A stretch of DNA of 64,000 nt, from contig JANTHR010000001.1 in NCBI GenBank assembly GCA_024762315.1, forward strand, positions 1-64,000. The letters run 5' to 3'. Shown here one piece after another: positions 9,301-18,086 of the stretch. The DNA comes from Sulfurovum sp. Lineage in GTDB: Bacteria > Campylobacterota > Campylobacteria > Campylobacterales > Sulfurovaceae. The translations under genes were made by a program, and so were the position numbers. Under the pieces are notes generated by a model, which was not told the DNA's origin, did no database searches, and worked only from the letters and a program-made list of their open reading frames with translations. Numbering within the stretch: the first letter of the stretch is position 1; every line of letters starts with the position of its first letter.

Positions 9301-10395
9301 ATGAAAATCAAAACCAAAACAGCACATTTCAGTTCCCCCCTTTATCTTGAAAGTGGGCGTATCCTGGAGCCGTATGAAATAGCGTATGAGACCTATGGTG
9401 AACTCAATGAGGATAAAAGCAACGCTGTCTTGATCTGTCACGCATTGAGTGGCTCTCATCATGCTGCAGGTGTGTATGAAGGTGAGCAAAAAGCCGGTTG
9501 GTGGGATGGACTTATCGGTGAGGGCAAGGCCATAGATACAAGTAAGTATTTTGTCATCTGTACAAACGTGGTGGGTTCATGCTTTGGCAGCACCGGACCC
9601 ATGAGTGAGAATTATCCCAGTGAAGAGCTTTACAGACTTAGATTTCCTGTTATAACCGTTAAAGATATGATCAGGGCACAAATGCAGTTGCTTTCCTCTT
9701 TGGGTATTTATCACCTTCGAGCGATCGTCGGTGGTTCAATGGGTGGAATGCAGGCACTTCAGTTTGCCGTGGATTATCCGAATCTTGCAGATGACATTAT
9801 CTCTCTTGCAGCAACCTATGCTACAAGGCCATGGACAATAGCTTTCAATAAAGTAGCAGTAGAAGCTATACGGCGAGACCCTCGTTTTGAACATGGTAAC
9901 TATGCAAAAGATGCCTTTAAAGAAGAGGGCCTGGATGGTTTGGCTGTTGGACGCATTGCGGGGCATATCTCCTATTTGGCCCCCGGGTCCATGGATGATA
10001 AATTTGGACGAAACTATGTAAGTAATGATGGGCTTTTTGAACTCTTTGGACGCTACGAGGTTGAGCGTTATATGGAGTACAATACCAATAATTTTTCACG
10101 TATTTTTGATCCACTCTCATACCTCTATATCGTAAAAGCGATCAATACATTTAATCTAAGCAGAGGATATGACTCCCTGCATGATGCCATTTCACGTATA
10201 AAAGCAAATGTCCATTTGATAAGTTTTTCTTCGGATTATCTGTTCTTTCCTTCAGAAATGGAACATATTGCCAAAATGATGAATCGTAACGGGCAACCCT
10301 ATACCTATTTGGAAGTGCAGAGTGATTATGGGCATGATGCCTTTTTGGTTGAGTTGCATAAGTTTGAAGAGAATATAAAAGAGGTACTGCAATGA
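9301..10395 (+). CDS. metX: Homoserine O-acetyltransferase
   Basis: A 364-residue alpha/beta hydrolase that transfers acetyl from acetyl-CoA to homoserine. The nucleophile S146 lies in the elbow GGSMGGMQ. An aspartate near SSDYLFFP and histidine in YGHDAF complete the triad. Early motifs NAVLICHALSGSHH and NVVGSCFGSTGP are characteristic of the MetX family. It feeds MetY upstream. A TAAAAT -10 lies at 9263-9268, behind the REP-like pair. The stop overlaps a short ATG frame leading to xseB. Confidence 0.97.
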   Translation: MKIKTKTAHFSSPLYLESGRILEPYEIAYETYGELNEDKSNAVLICHALSGSHHAAGVYEGEQKAGWWDGLIGEGKAIDTSKYFVICTNVVGSCFGSTGPMSENYPSEELYRLRFPVITVKDMIRAQMQLLSSLGIYHLRAIVGGSMGGMQALQFAVDYPNLADDIISLAATYATRPWTIAFNKVAVEAIRRDPRFEHGNYAKDAFKEEGLDGLAVGRIAGHISYLAPGSMDDKFGRNYVSNDGLFELFGRYEVERYMEYNTNNFSRIFDPLSYLYIVKAINTFNLSRGYDSLHDAISRIKANVHLISFSSDYLFFPSEMEHIAKMMNRNGQPYTYLEVQSDYGHDAFLVELHKFEENIKEVLQ

Positions 10396-10476
10396 AATTG
10401 CCTGAGCTGTTAGGTGAAACTTTGGTAAGAGAAATTAAAGGCAGACTTTGCTCAGCTTTAAAAAAGAGGTATCACA

Positions 10477-10683
10477 ATGAAAAATGAGACATTTGAACAA
10501 AAGTTAGCATATTCAAAAGAATTGCTTGAAAAACTGATGAATCCGGAGATCACGCTTGAAGAGTCTGTGAAACTTTATGAAGAGGGACTTAAAAATATCA
10601 AAGAGGCCCAAAAGCTTATAGAAGAAGCGAAAACGAAGATCACAGTAATAGAACAGGCAAATCAGGTTAGAGAAGAAGAATAA
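10477..10683 (+). CDS. xseB: Exodeoxyribonuclease VII small subunit
   Basis: A 68-residue helical protein with the XseB pattern: FEQKLAYSKELLEKL, then LEESVKLYEEGLKNIKEAQKLIEEA (read in parts). Several XseB subunits bind XseA to form the single-strand-specific exonuclease VII. XseA is not in the window. Length is typical. It sits between metX and the nitrilase-like gene; AAAGAGG at about 10463-10469 serves as ribosome site. A 31-codon frame (10392-10487) overlaps its start. Confidence 0.93.
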   Translation: MKNETFEQKLAYSKELLEKLMNPEITLEESVKLYEEGLKNIKEAQKLIEEAKTKITVIEQANQVREEE

Positions 10684-10734
10684 TGAAATTATCTGGGGCG
10701 ATTCGAAGCTTTAGTGAGAAGAAAGGATGAAGAG

Positions 10735-11556
10735 ATGTCTAAAAAACTGGTCGTAGCCGCACTGCAACTTCCAACACTGGGTATGAATGCAACACGACTG
10801 GAATTCTACCTTAAAAAAGCACATGAGAGAGGGGCAGATGTCATGCTGCTCGGTGAATATGTATTGAACCACTTTTTTAAAGAGTTTGCTACCATGGCAC
10901 CAAGTATGGTCAAGGGCCAAACCAAAAAACATCTTGAGCTTCTTAAAACACTTTCCGTTAAATACAATATTGTGTTTGTTTCCCCTATCATCATTACCAA
11001 AAAAGACGGTTATCATAAAACGATAGTAAAGATCAGCCCTAAAAATACACGATATTATGAGCAGCAGATACTTTTGCCCTATGCGCACTGGGATGAGAAG
11101 AAGTTTTTTGCCAATGAGGTCAAGCCGCTTAAGGATCCTATGACCTTTAATCTTAAAGGATTCAAGATCATAGTCATGGCAGGGTTTGAATTGCATTTTG
11201 ATCCTTTTTGGCAGCGTGTTACCAAGAAGAAGATAGACCTGGTACTGCTTCCAACAGCATCGACATTCGGTTCACACAACAGGTGGCGTGAGATAGTGAA
11301 AACAAAAGCCTTTTTGCATGGCTGCTTCATTTTACGTGCAAACCGCTTGGGTGAGTATAGTGATGATGACGTAAAATGGAAATTTTATGGTGATACGATG
11401 CTGGTCTCTCCCGAAGGTGAAGTGGAAATGATGCTCGAAGATAAGGAGTCCATGCTCGTAGAGGTCATAGACAAAAAAGAAGTGATTGAGCATCGTAAGG
11501 CTTGGGGCTTTGAAAAAGAATTAAAGATACGGGAGGAGTTGAATCATGACGCCTGA
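10735..11556 (+). CDS. Nitrilase-superfamily protein, catalytic residues apparently degenerate
   Basis: A 273-residue carbon-nitrogen hydrolase fold protein. The N-terminal strand VVAALQLPTLG and E41 in LLGEY fit the family glutamate. Where the lysine is expected (YxK-HL region, about 108-112) the sequence reads YYEQQIL. Where the nucleophile cysteine is expected (about 149-150) it reads VMAGFELHF. The only cysteine is far downstream in FLHGCFILRANR. So two of three catalytic residues look lost by eye. GTG at 10714 is in frame, but ATG at 10735 has GAAAGGA at good spacing. It overlaps the following ThiF-like gene by 11 bases. I recall a similar pair in Helicobacter pylori. Enzymatic function is doubtful. 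Confidence 0.85.
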   Translation: MSKKLVVAALQLPTLGMNATRLEFYLKKAHERGADVMLLGEYVLNHFFKEFATMAPSMVKGQTKKHLELLKTLSVKYNIVFVSPIIITKKDGYHKTIVKISPKNTRYYEQQILLPYAHWDEKKFFANEVKPLKDPMTFNLKGFKIIVMAGFELHFDPFWQRVTKKKIDLVLLPTASTFGSHNRWREIVKTKAFLHGCFILRANRLGEYSDDDVKWKFYGDTMLVSPEGEVEMMLEDKESMLVEVIDKKEVIEHRKAWGFEKELKIREELNHDA

Positions 11557-12220
11557 AGCATACTTTAACAGACAGGTTCAACTTTGGGGATCGAAGGTAC
11601 AGCAGAGTCTGCAAGGTAAAAAAATAGCCATTATAGGTGCAGGTGGATTAGGCTGTACATTGGCAATGGCATTGGGTACTTCAGGTATAGGTGAGATCCA
11701 CATGGTGGATTTTGATACCGTTTCCAACCATAATATCCATCGGCAGATCGCGTTTACTTTGGAAGATGAGGGAAAGAATAAAGCCAAGGCCGTGGTTTCT
11801 CTTATGAAAAGTAAAAATCCTTTTCTCAAGGCGATCGCTTTTGATATGAGTTTTGAAGATTTTAAAGAAATGGGAAATGATTATGATCTTATTTTGGATG
11901 CAACAGATAATTTGCCGGTAAGAGAAGAGATAGACAAACATGCAAAAGAGATGAATGCTCCCTGGATATATGCAAGTGTGGAGGAGTTCAACGGACAGGT
12001 CTGTTTTTTTGAGAAGGCGAATTTCCAGGTCTTTAATATCTCCGATCATAAACCCGGAGGTATCGCCGCGCCGATCGTGATGCATATAGGTTCACTGCAG
12101 GCAAATTTGGCACTACGTTATCTTGCAGGACTTTCAGTGCGTAAAGATAAGCTTTATTATCTTTATTTTAATGATAATGGTGAACTGATCACCCAAAAAT
12201 TTGGTATGCCAAAAGCCTAA
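11546..12220 (+). CDS. ThiF/MoeB/HesA-family (E1-like) adenylyltransferase-fold protein
   Basis: A 224-residue E1-like protein. The nucleotide loop GAGGLG is at residues 31-36, preceded by R9 in FNRQVQLWG, the conserved ring-contact arginine segment. Downstream are VDFDTVSNHNIHRQ and LILDATDN, the usual ATP/Mg residues. The paired CxxC zinc motifs of MoeB and ThiF are absent and the C-terminus ends early, making it a compact member. Family members adenylate ubiquitin-like carriers such as MoaD or ThiS; no such carrier gene is adjacent. It overlaps the nitrilase-like gene, so the two are translationally coupled and probably act together. Specific function unknown. Confidence 0.85.
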   Translation: MTPEAYFNRQVQLWGSKVQQSLQGKKIAIIGAGGLGCTLAMALGTSGIGEIHMVDFDTVSNHNIHRQIAFTLEDEGKNKAKAVVSLMKSKNPFLKAIAFDMSFEDFKEMGNDYDLILDATDNLPVREEIDKHAKEMNAPWIYASVEEFNGQVCFFEKANFQVFNISDHKPGGIAAPIVMHIGSLQANLALRYLAGLSVRKDKLYYLYFNDNGELITQKFGMPKA

Positions 12221-12255
12221 TATGATACAATTACAAAATAGAGGAAGGATATAAC

Positions 12256-12591
12256 ATGAAATTAAACCTATTACTTTTTTCAACGTTTGTTTTGCTATTT
12301 ACAGGATGTACACAGGAAACGCAGAACTCTCTTAGTCGTTCACTACAGAACTGGACAGGGACCAATGGTGTGCTTGATGTCTATGCAGGAGATAAACTGA
12401 TCCATAAATTTATCAAGATAGACAAGATCTCTACGGCATATGGTACGAATGATTCTAAGCTAAGGCCTTACCGTTATGGGTATGGGATCGATGATGTTAA
12501 CTTTAACGGTAAAAAAGACCCAGGAGAAAAGAAAGTCTATTTTGAATTCTCTGACTACTCAACATCCTATATATTTTATGAAAGAAACTAA
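12256..12591 (+). CDS. Small putative lipoprotein
   Basis: A 111-residue protein with an N-terminal signal and lipobox FTGC at about residues 17-20. The mature part has a WTGTNGVLDVYAGDKLIHKF segment and a Gly/Tyr/Asp-rich stretch ending in a predicted beta-rich tail. I do not recognise the family. It lies between the ThiF-like gene (35 bases upstream) and ridA (15 bases downstream), with AGGAAGGA before its ATG, so it belongs to the same operon. Confidence 0.75.
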   Translation: MKLNLLLFSTFVLLFTGCTQETQNSLSRSLQNWTGTNGVLDVYAGDKLIHKFIKIDKISTAYGTNDSKLRPYRYGYGIDDVNFNGKKDPGEKKVYFEFSDYSTSYIFYERN

Positions 12592-12606
12592 AGGAGAAAG
12601 TGTTAT

Positions 12607-12996
12607 ATGAAATTTATCGAAACAAAAGATGCGCCCAAAGCTATAGGACCATATTCGCAAGCCATAGAGGCAAATGGACTTGTATATACTTCAGGACAGA
12701 TTGCTTTGATGCCGGACGGTTCTATGGAGACCAGAAGTGTAGAACATCAGACACACCAGGTCATGAAAAATCTTTTTTATGTGCTTGAAGCAGCGGGAGC
12801 ACACTTTAATGATGTGATCAAAACAACTATTTATTTGGCAGATATGAATGATTTTGAAACGGTTAACCATGTGTACTCACATTATTTTGGTACGCATAAA
12901 CCGGCACGTAGTACGGTTGCTGTGAGAACATTGCCTAAAAATGCATTGGTAGAGATAGATTGTATTGCGCTTGCCGGGGCTGATTATAATTTTTAG
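12607..12996 (+). CDS. ridA: RidA-family enamine/imine deaminase
   Basis: A 129-residue YjgF/YER057c/UK114 protein. Hallmarks are IGPYSQAIEANG near the start, the TSGQIALMPDG strand, and the arginine in ARSTVAVRTLPKNALVEID that binds the substrate carboxylate. RidA trimers hydrolyse 2-aminoacrylate and related imines released by PLP enzymes. This is consistent with the nearby PLP enzyme MetY. A strong AAAGGAG ribosome site precedes the ATG. It ends the metX operon. Confidence 0.95.
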   Translation: MKFIETKDAPKAIGPYSQAIEANGLVYTSGQIALMPDGSMETRSVEHQTHQVMKNLFYVLEAAGAHFNDVIKTTIYLADMNDFETVNHVYSHYFGTHKPARSTVAVRTLPKNALVEIDCIALAGADYNF

Positions 12997-13049
12997 AGTA
13001 AATCTTTCAATAGTTTTAGAGTTTAAAAATAAATTAAAATAGTTTTGGG

Positions 13050-13055
13050 TATAAT
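13050..13055 (+). promoter_or_regulatory. -10 box upstream of rplU
   Basis: TATAAT at 13050-13055, followed by CACGAAC, 40 nt before the rplU ATG. Its downstream CACGAAC resembles the CGCGAAAAT seen behind the pyrH and leuD boxes. Confidence 0.6.
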
Positions 13056-13094
13056 CACGAACTTTTTAAAAAACATAGATATAAAGGGTTTGCA

Positions 13095-13400
13095 ATGTAC
13101 GCAATCATTAAAGCAAGTGGGCAACAATTCAAAGTTCAAGAGGGTGATATCATCTGTTTTGACAATATGAATCTCGAGCCTAAAAGTGCAGTAGAATTCA
13201 AAGAAGTTCTTGCATTGGATAACGGTGAATTAACAGTAGGTACTCCTTTCGTAGAGGGTGCAGTTGTTAAAGGTGAAGTGATCAATGAAGGTAGAGATAA
13301 AAAAGTGATCATCTACAAGAAAAGAAGAAGAAAAGATTCAAAACTTAAAAGAGGTTTCAGAAGAGACTTCACAAGAGTTAGAATTACAAAAGTCGCATAA
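13095..13400 (+). CDS. rplU: 50S ribosomal protein L21
   Basis: A 101-residue protein that starts [18 protein letters not shown], the canonical L21 beginning, and ends with the basic [15 protein letters not shown] region that contacts 23S rRNA. Length is typical. It is co-transcribed with rpmA 23 bases downstream, the near-universal L21-L27 pair, and shares the promoter at 13050. Confidence 0.98.
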   Translation: MYAIIKASGQQFKVQEGDIICFDNMNLEPKSAVEFKEVLALDNGELTVGTPFVEGAVVKGEVINEGRDKKVIIYKKRRRKDSKLKRGFRRDFTRVRITKVA

Positions 13401-13423
13401 GTATAAAATAGAAGGAGCAAGAT

Positions 13424-13678
13424 ATGGCACACAAGAAAGGTCAAGGATCCACTCAGAATAACCGTGATTCAGCTGGACGTCGTTTAGGTGTTAAAAAATT
13501 TGGTGGTGAAAAAGTTATTCCAGGTAATATTATCATCAGACAAAGAGGAACTAAGGTTCACCCGGGTAACGGTGTAGGTATGGGTAAAGATCATACACTG
13601 TTCGCACTTGTTGAAGGTGTCGTTAAATTTGAAAACAGAACTGCCAGTCAGAAGAAAGTTTCAGTAATACCTGCATAA
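13424..13678 (+). CDS. rpmA: 50S ribosomal protein L27
   Basis: An 84-residue protein starting [20 protein letters not shown], the classical L27 N-terminus that reaches the peptidyl-transferase centre. No cleavable Firmicutes-type extension is present. [12 protein letters not shown] and [10 protein letters not shown] follow as expected. It has a good AAGGAGCAAG ribosome site. A hairpin follows 9 bases after the stop. Confidence 0.98.
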   Translation: MAHKKGQGSTQNNRDSAGRRLGVKKFGGEKVIPGNIIIRQRGTKVHPGNGVGMGKDHTLFALVEGVVKFENRTASQKKVSVIPA

Positions 13679-13686
13679 CCCTATAT

Positions 13687-13713
13687 CGGATCCAAAAAAC
13701 ACTTTTGGATCCG
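13687..13713 (+). terminator. rpmA terminator
   Basis: CGGATCCAAAA (13687-13697) and TTTTGGATCCG (13703-13713) form a perfect 11-bp stem with loop AACAC, followed by TTTCTCT. This is a plausible intrinsic terminator of rplU-rpmA. A second, all-A/T inverted repeat (13725-13733 with 13743-13751) overlaps the end of the convergent lipoprotein gene. Confidence 0.75.
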
Positions 13714-13746
13714 TTTCTCTCAATAATAAAATTCAGTTACTTAATT

Positions 13747-14040
13747 TTATTCATCCTCAATAACAAGTAGATGTTTACATCTGTTGCGTCCCAGGAACCA
13801 ACCGTTGTTATAATCATTATTGTTTTTGAATAACCAATGAGATTTTTTATATGTTCCTTTGGCAGTTGTGCAACCGTCCTGTATACCTTTTTTATAGTTT
13901 AACGAGAAACCTGTGCCAAAATAGACACCACTGTAATAATAGCCACCTTCATTTTCAGGTACTTGATTGGGGGCACAGGCTGTAAAGAATGGAACAGTAC
14001 CGATCAACAAAATGGTTTTAATTGTTTTTATATAAGACAT
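13747..14040 (-). CDS. Small putative lipoprotein, Tyr/Gly/Asn-rich
   Basis: A 97-residue protein with a signal segment ending at the lipobox FTAC (about residues 19-22). The mature part contains two similar units: YKKGIQDGCTTAKG and YNNGWFLGRNRC, each a Tyr-Gly turn followed by a cysteine. The two cysteines could form a disulfide. I recall this double Y-x-x-G-x-x-x-G/C pattern from other small lipoproteins of unknown function, but cannot name a family. It is convergent with rpmA and divergent from obgE, so it is monocistronic. Confidence 0.7.
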   Translation of the reverse strand: MSYIKTIKTILLIGTVPFFTACAPNQVPENEGGYYYSGVYFGTGFSLNYKKGIQDGCTTAKGTYKKSHWLFKNNNDYNNGWFLGRNRCKHLLVIEDE

Positions 14041-14094
14041 CCAAGTTCCCCTAGTGTAGTTAGAGGAATTATATCAAAATTGCCCTAATTTAGA

Positions 14095-14100
14095 TATAAT
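14095..14100 (+). promoter_or_regulatory. -10 box upstream of obgE
   Basis: TATAAT at 14095-14100, preceded by TTAGA and 66 nt ahead of the obgE ATG. No -35 box stands out. Confidence 0.5.
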
Positions 14101-14165
14101 TCCGTAATTCATTTACCATCATAGTGTTAGAAGATGGTTTTTTATAAGATTTAAAGGTTATAAAT

Positions 14166-15281
14166 ATGTTCGTAGATAGCGTAGAGCTTACAATAAGCTC
14201 AGGTAAAGGAGGGGCGGGTGCCATCTCTTTTTGGACAGAGAAATTTGTTACTAAAGGCGGTCCAGACGGAGGAGACGGCGGTCGTGGCGGTTCTGTCTTT
14301 TTTAAAGTGGACAATAACACCGATACCCTTTCCGCACTTCGTGGCCGAAGATCGATCAAGGCAGAGAACGGTCGTCCCGGTGAAGGGCGTAAGTGTTACG
14401 GTCGTAAAGGACAAGATACTATTATTACCGTGCCGCCAGGTACACAGGTGATAGATATGGAAACAGGGGAAGAATTGCTCGACCTTGTTAAAGAAGGTGA
14501 ATCAGTGCTTTTTCTTGAAGGAGGAAAAGGAGGACTTGGGAACATGCACTTTAAAAGTTCAAGCAACCAAAGACCAACCTACGCACAGCCTGGACTTCCC
14601 GGGATCACAAAACAAGTAAGACTTGAAATGAAACTTATTGCCGATGTAGGACTTGTAGGCTATCCGAATGTGGGAAAATCCACACTGATCTCTACGCTTT
14701 CAAATGCAAGACCGCAAGTAGCAAATTATGAGTTTACCACGCTTACACCAAAACTGGGTGTAGTGCACATAGGGGAGTATGATTCATTTATGATGGCAGA
14801 TATCCCAGGTATCATTGAAGGTGCAAGTGACGGAAGAGGTTTGGGGTTGGAGTTCCTGAAACATATTGAGAGAACAAAGACACTTTTGCTTCTTATAGAT
14901 GCAGCAAACTACAGAGAGATGAAATATCAGTATAAGACACTCTTGGTGGAGTTGCAACGTTACTCTGAAATTTTGGCAACAAGAAAATATGCAGTTGCCA
15001 TTACGAAGATAGATTCACTCTCACAAGATGAAGTCAATGTACTTACAAATACTTTCTTGGCTGATATCAGTTTGGAAGCAAATGATACATTGCACAAGTA
15101 TAAAGCAGATGAAAATTATGTAAGTTACGGATTTAAAACAGATTTTGGTGTGGCACTGCCACAGGATAAACCGCTGTTCGTACTGCCTATCTCTTCTGTA
15201 GCACATTTAAATACAGAGGCATTACGTTATGCTTTAGGTGATTTTGTGAAGCATGTAGAAGAAGAGAATAGGGCAGAATAA
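14166..15281 (+). CDS. obgE: GTPase Obg
   Basis: A 371-residue GTPase acting in late 50S assembly and stringent-response signalling. The glycine-rich Obg fold covers about residues 1-158 ([12 protein letters not shown] and GGKGGLGN). The G domain follows with [11 protein letters not shown] (G1), [12 protein letters not shown] (G3) and TKID (G4). A short acidic C-terminus ends the protein. It lies near rplU-rpmA, as in many bacteria, but here a minus-strand lipoprotein separates them. It is followed by proB after 14 bases. Confidence 0.98.
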   Translation: MFVDSVELTISSGKGGAGAISFWTEKFVTKGGPDGGDGGRGGSVFFKVDNNTDTLSALRGRRSIKAENGRPGEGRKCYGRKGQDTIITVPPGTQVIDMETGEELLDLVKEGESVLFLEGGKGGLGNMHFKSSSNQRPTYAQPGLPGITKQVRLEMKLIADVGLVGYPNVGKSTLISTLSNARPQVANYEFTTLTPKLGVVHIGEYDSFMMADIPGIIEGASDGRGLGLEFLKHIERTKTLLLLIDAANYREMKYQYKTLLVELQRYSEILATRKYAVAITKIDSLSQDEVNVLTNTFLADISLEANDTLHKYKADENYVSYGFKTDFGVALPQDKPLFVLPISSVAHLNTEALRYALGDFVKHVEEENRAE

Positions 15282-15295
15282 AAAAAGTAGGATAT

Positions 15296-16057
15296 ATGAA
15301 ACGTATAGTGATCAAAGTAGGCTCCCATGTGCTTACAGAAGATGGTGCCATTGCAAAAGCGCGCATGTTGGCACTGGTGCAGCTCATTGCTGAACTTAAA
15401 GCACATAAATATGATGTGATTCTGGTAAGTTCCGGCGCAGTTGCTGCAGGGTTTACACTGCTTCCTTTAGATAGAGGTTCTGTGGCCAACAAACAAGCCT
15501 TGGCCGCCATAGGTCAACCGCTTCTGCTTAAAATGTATCAGGAGAAGTTTGCTAAGTTCGGTCTGCTCTGTTCTCAGGTACTTTTGAGTGCAGATGTCTT
15601 TGACTCTGCCAAACATATCCAACATGCAAAAGTAGCTATAGATACACTATTGAAGAACGGTGTCATCCCAATCATTAATGAAAATGACACAGTGAGTATT
15701 GAAGAGTTGGTCTTTGGAGACAATGACAGACTCTCTGCACACGTTGCACACTATTTTGATGCGCAACTTTTGATCATTCTTTCAGATATTGATGCTTATT
15801 ATGACAAAGATCCAAACAGATATGATGATGCAAAACGTAGGGCTGTAGTGTCTGAAATTTCAGAAGAAGAACTTAACGCGGAACATACCCCAAACAATGA
15901 ATTTGCTACAGGCGGGATCGTTACCAAATTACAGGCAGCCGACTTTTTGATGCAGCATGGCCGGGAAATGTTTCTTGCATCCGGCTTTGATTTGAGTGAT
16001 GTGAAGTCTTTCCTTGTGGATAAAAAGCATAAGGGTGGGACACTTTTTAAAGCTTAG
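15296..16057 (+). CDS. proB: Glutamate 5-kinase (without PUA domain)
   Basis: A 253-residue amino-acid kinase catalysing the first, feedback-controlled step of proline synthesis. Motifs include [27 protein letters not shown] and [14 protein letters not shown]. The C-terminal PUA domain present in the enzyme of E. coli is absent, as is usual in Campylobacterota. The other proline genes, proC (34906) and proA (35764), lie 19 kb away. Co-transcribed with obgE. Confidence 0.96.
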   Translation: MKRIVIKVGSHVLTEDGAIAKARMLALVQLIAELKAHKYDVILVSSGAVAAGFTLLPLDRGSVANKQALAAIGQPLLLKMYQEKFAKFGLLCSQVLLSADVFDSAKHIQHAKVAIDTLLKNGVIPIINENDTVSIEELVFGDNDRLSAHVAHYFDAQLLIILSDIDAYYDKDPNRYDDAKRRAVVSEISEEELNAEHTPNNEFATGGIVTKLQAADFLMQHGREMFLASGFDLSDVKSFLVDKKHKGGTLFKA

Positions 16058-16083
16058 AGGTTTCTGTAACCACAAATAAGGAG

Positions 16084-17835
16084 TCAAAGGCAAACCCTGT
16101 TTCTCCCCGCTCTCTTCGCCTCATATAGTTTGTCATCTGCTTTTTTGAAAACATCTTCTATGTTTTCTGTATTCTTCAGCTTTGCAGATACACCGATACT
16201 GATAGTGATTTTAATCTCAATATCTTCATATTTAAGTGTGGATTTTTCAACGTTGATCCGTATCCTCTCCGCAATCTTTGCAGCTTCGCTTATCGGCAGG
16301 TTGGGTAAAATCACCATAAACTCCTCACCACCGTATCTAACGGCGACATCAACCGTCCGAATCGAATCTGTCAGTATTTCCGCTAATTTTACAAGTACCT
16401 TGTCACCTATGCTATGACCATAATTATCATTGATGTTTTTGAAATGGTCCACATCTATCAACACTACTGAAAACTGGGTTTGAGTCAATTCATTGACAAT
16501 AGTGGCAAGATGACGCCTGTTGTATAGGCTGGTCAAGGCATCCCTTTGTAACTTGTATTCCATCTCGTCTTTGAGTTTTATCAATTCTGAAGTACGATCT
16601 TTGACCCTCTCTTCCAGCCTATTTTCATTCTCTTTTTTTTCAGCAATCAGTTCATTTTGCACCTTGATCACTTCATTAGATTTTTCTTTGATCCTGCCAG
16701 CCAGCAGCATGGTAAATCCTGCAGCCTCAAAAAAGGAAACAGGCATAAAACTATACAGAGCGATATCGCTATAAGGCAGGGTCCCATCGTACACCAGCGC
16801 CATCAATGCAAGTGCAAGCACATTGACAAACATTAGCAAAAAATAGTACTTTGCCACCTTTAAACCTGCATAGCCTACTTTATATGCCGTAAATAGCAGT
16901 ATGGCAAATGCCAAAGGTGCAGCTGTCCCCATGATCTCAAACCAGGAATCAATAGCGATACTCATCATTACGACCAAGAATGCGAAGATGTAGGCCTGAA
17001 TGTTAAGCGGGCGCACCAGGTATGGAGCATACTTTCTGACACGAAGGAACTCTTTGGTAAAAAGAGTTAAAAAGAATATGGACAACGGACCGGATATCTG
17101 CAAAAATTCATAATATTTTACCCAGCCAAAGTCCAGAGCCAGCGTATCGTAGACGATAATGAACAAAACCAGTCCTATGAGATAGGCGCTATAGTAGCCG
17201 AAAATCCGCTCTTTCAAGGAGATAAAGAGATAGCCGTTGATCAATATCGCCATCATCAGTCCGCCCAATACAAAAAGATAGAAGCCGAAGGCCTTTCTTT
17301 GATCTGAATATATTTTTTCCTGATCGGCATAGACAATGAATTTCCCTACCAAACCAATGTTGGTGCGTATCCTGACAAACAACACTTTGGATTCACCCGG
17401 TTTCAGGCGGAGTGCATAAACAGGACTGCTTTGAAATCTGCTTCTTTGCTGTTCTATGTAACTTTTCCAACCAAATTCTGTCGCTTTCCAGGCGGATGCT
17501 TTCTGTTCATAGACCGTAAAATTTCCCATATTGAATCGTTCGAAAAAAAGATAGAATTCTTCTTTTTTACTGCTTTTGTTTTCGATATCGATCCGAAACC
17601 AGACAGGTACTTTCGTATATCCGAGTGTAAATGCGTTATCAAGCTTCTTGCTAAACGGCATTGTGGCAACTTCACTGATATTCTTATCTTCTGATTTATC
17701 GATAAAATAGGTCAGTGTAAAATCGTCATATTTGTTTTCATGATCCGAAAACACAACTTTGGCATAGAGAACGTGCGTAAATATAAATGATACGATCAGT
17801 AAAAATCTGGATATTTTTTTCATTGAATGTGACAT
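16084..17835 (-). CDS. 7TM sensor diguanylate cyclase (7TMR-DISM plus GGDEF)
   Basis: A 583-residue membrane signalling protein. A signal peptide is followed by a periplasmic 7TMR-DISMED2-like domain (about residues 30-165; it includes VPVWFRIDIENKS). Seven hydrophobic segments follow (about 180-385), then a coiled coil (about 390-430). A GGDEF domain closes the protein, with signature RYGGEEFMVILP and substrate motif LIDVDHFKNIND. The GGEEF form is compatible with active c-di-GMP synthesis. No RxxD inhibitory site was noted before the signature. It sits alone on the minus strand between proB and fmt, genes adjacent in C. jejuni as I recall, so it looks like an insertion. Confidence 0.93.
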   Translation of the reverse strand: MSHSMKKISRFLLIVSFIFTHVLYAKVVFSDHENKYDDFTLTYFIDKSEDKNISEVATMPFSKKLDNAFTLGYTKVPVWFRIDIENKSSKKEEFYLFFERFNMGNFTVYEQKASAWKATEFGWKSYIEQQRSRFQSSPVYALRLKPGESKVLFVRIRTNIGLVGKFIVYADQEKIYSDQRKAFGFYLFVLGGLMMAILINGYLFISLKERIFGYYSAYLIGLVLFIIVYDTLALDFGWVKYYEFLQISGPLSIFFLTLFTKEFLRVRKYAPYLVRPLNIQAYIFAFLVVMMSIAIDSWFEIMGTAAPLAFAILLFTAYKVGYAGLKVAKYYFLLMFVNVLALALMALVYDGTLPYSDIALYSFMPVSFFEAAGFTMLLAGRIKEKSNEVIKVQNELIAEKKENENRLEERVKDRTSELIKLKDEMEYKLQRDALTSLYNRRHLATIVNELTQTQFSVVLIDVDHFKNINDNYGHSIGDKVLVKLAEILTDSIRTVDVAVRYGGEEFMVILPNLPISEAAKIAERIRINVEKSTLKYEDIEIKITISIGVSAKLKNTENIEDVFKKADDKLYEAKRAGRNRVCL

Positions 17836-17966
17836 GAGTATAATGCTATCCTATCTAACATTCAATTTAACTTTCGCACATAAACCCAAACATAAAAAAC
17901 TACAAAAATTGTTTGAAAATAAAAAAGAACTCAAAGAGAGAAACAAAAACCATACTCAAAGTGTAA

Positions 17967-18056
17967 GAAAAAGGCTATTCTCAGCATAGGATTGCTAAAG
18001 TGCTGAATATATCGCAACCTGCTGTAAATGGGGTGATTAGGAGGAACAGGAAATGA
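17967..18056 (+). pseudogene. Remnant of a helix-turn-helix regulator
   Basis: An open frame with no start codon, bounded by TAA at 17964 and TGA at 18054. It encodes about 29 residues, including YSQHRIAKVLNISQPAVNGV followed by IRRNRK. This has the spacing of a phage-repressor/plasmid-type HTH: I-A-x-x-L-x-I-S-Q-P-A-V-x-x-V-I. Nothing upstream in this frame supplies the rest of a protein. It is best read as a decayed gene end. The rest of the 251-base gap shows no feature beyond A-rich sequence. Confidence 0.4.
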
Positions 18057-18086
18057 TGAAGTTGAAATTGGGTATTTCGAGGTAGC

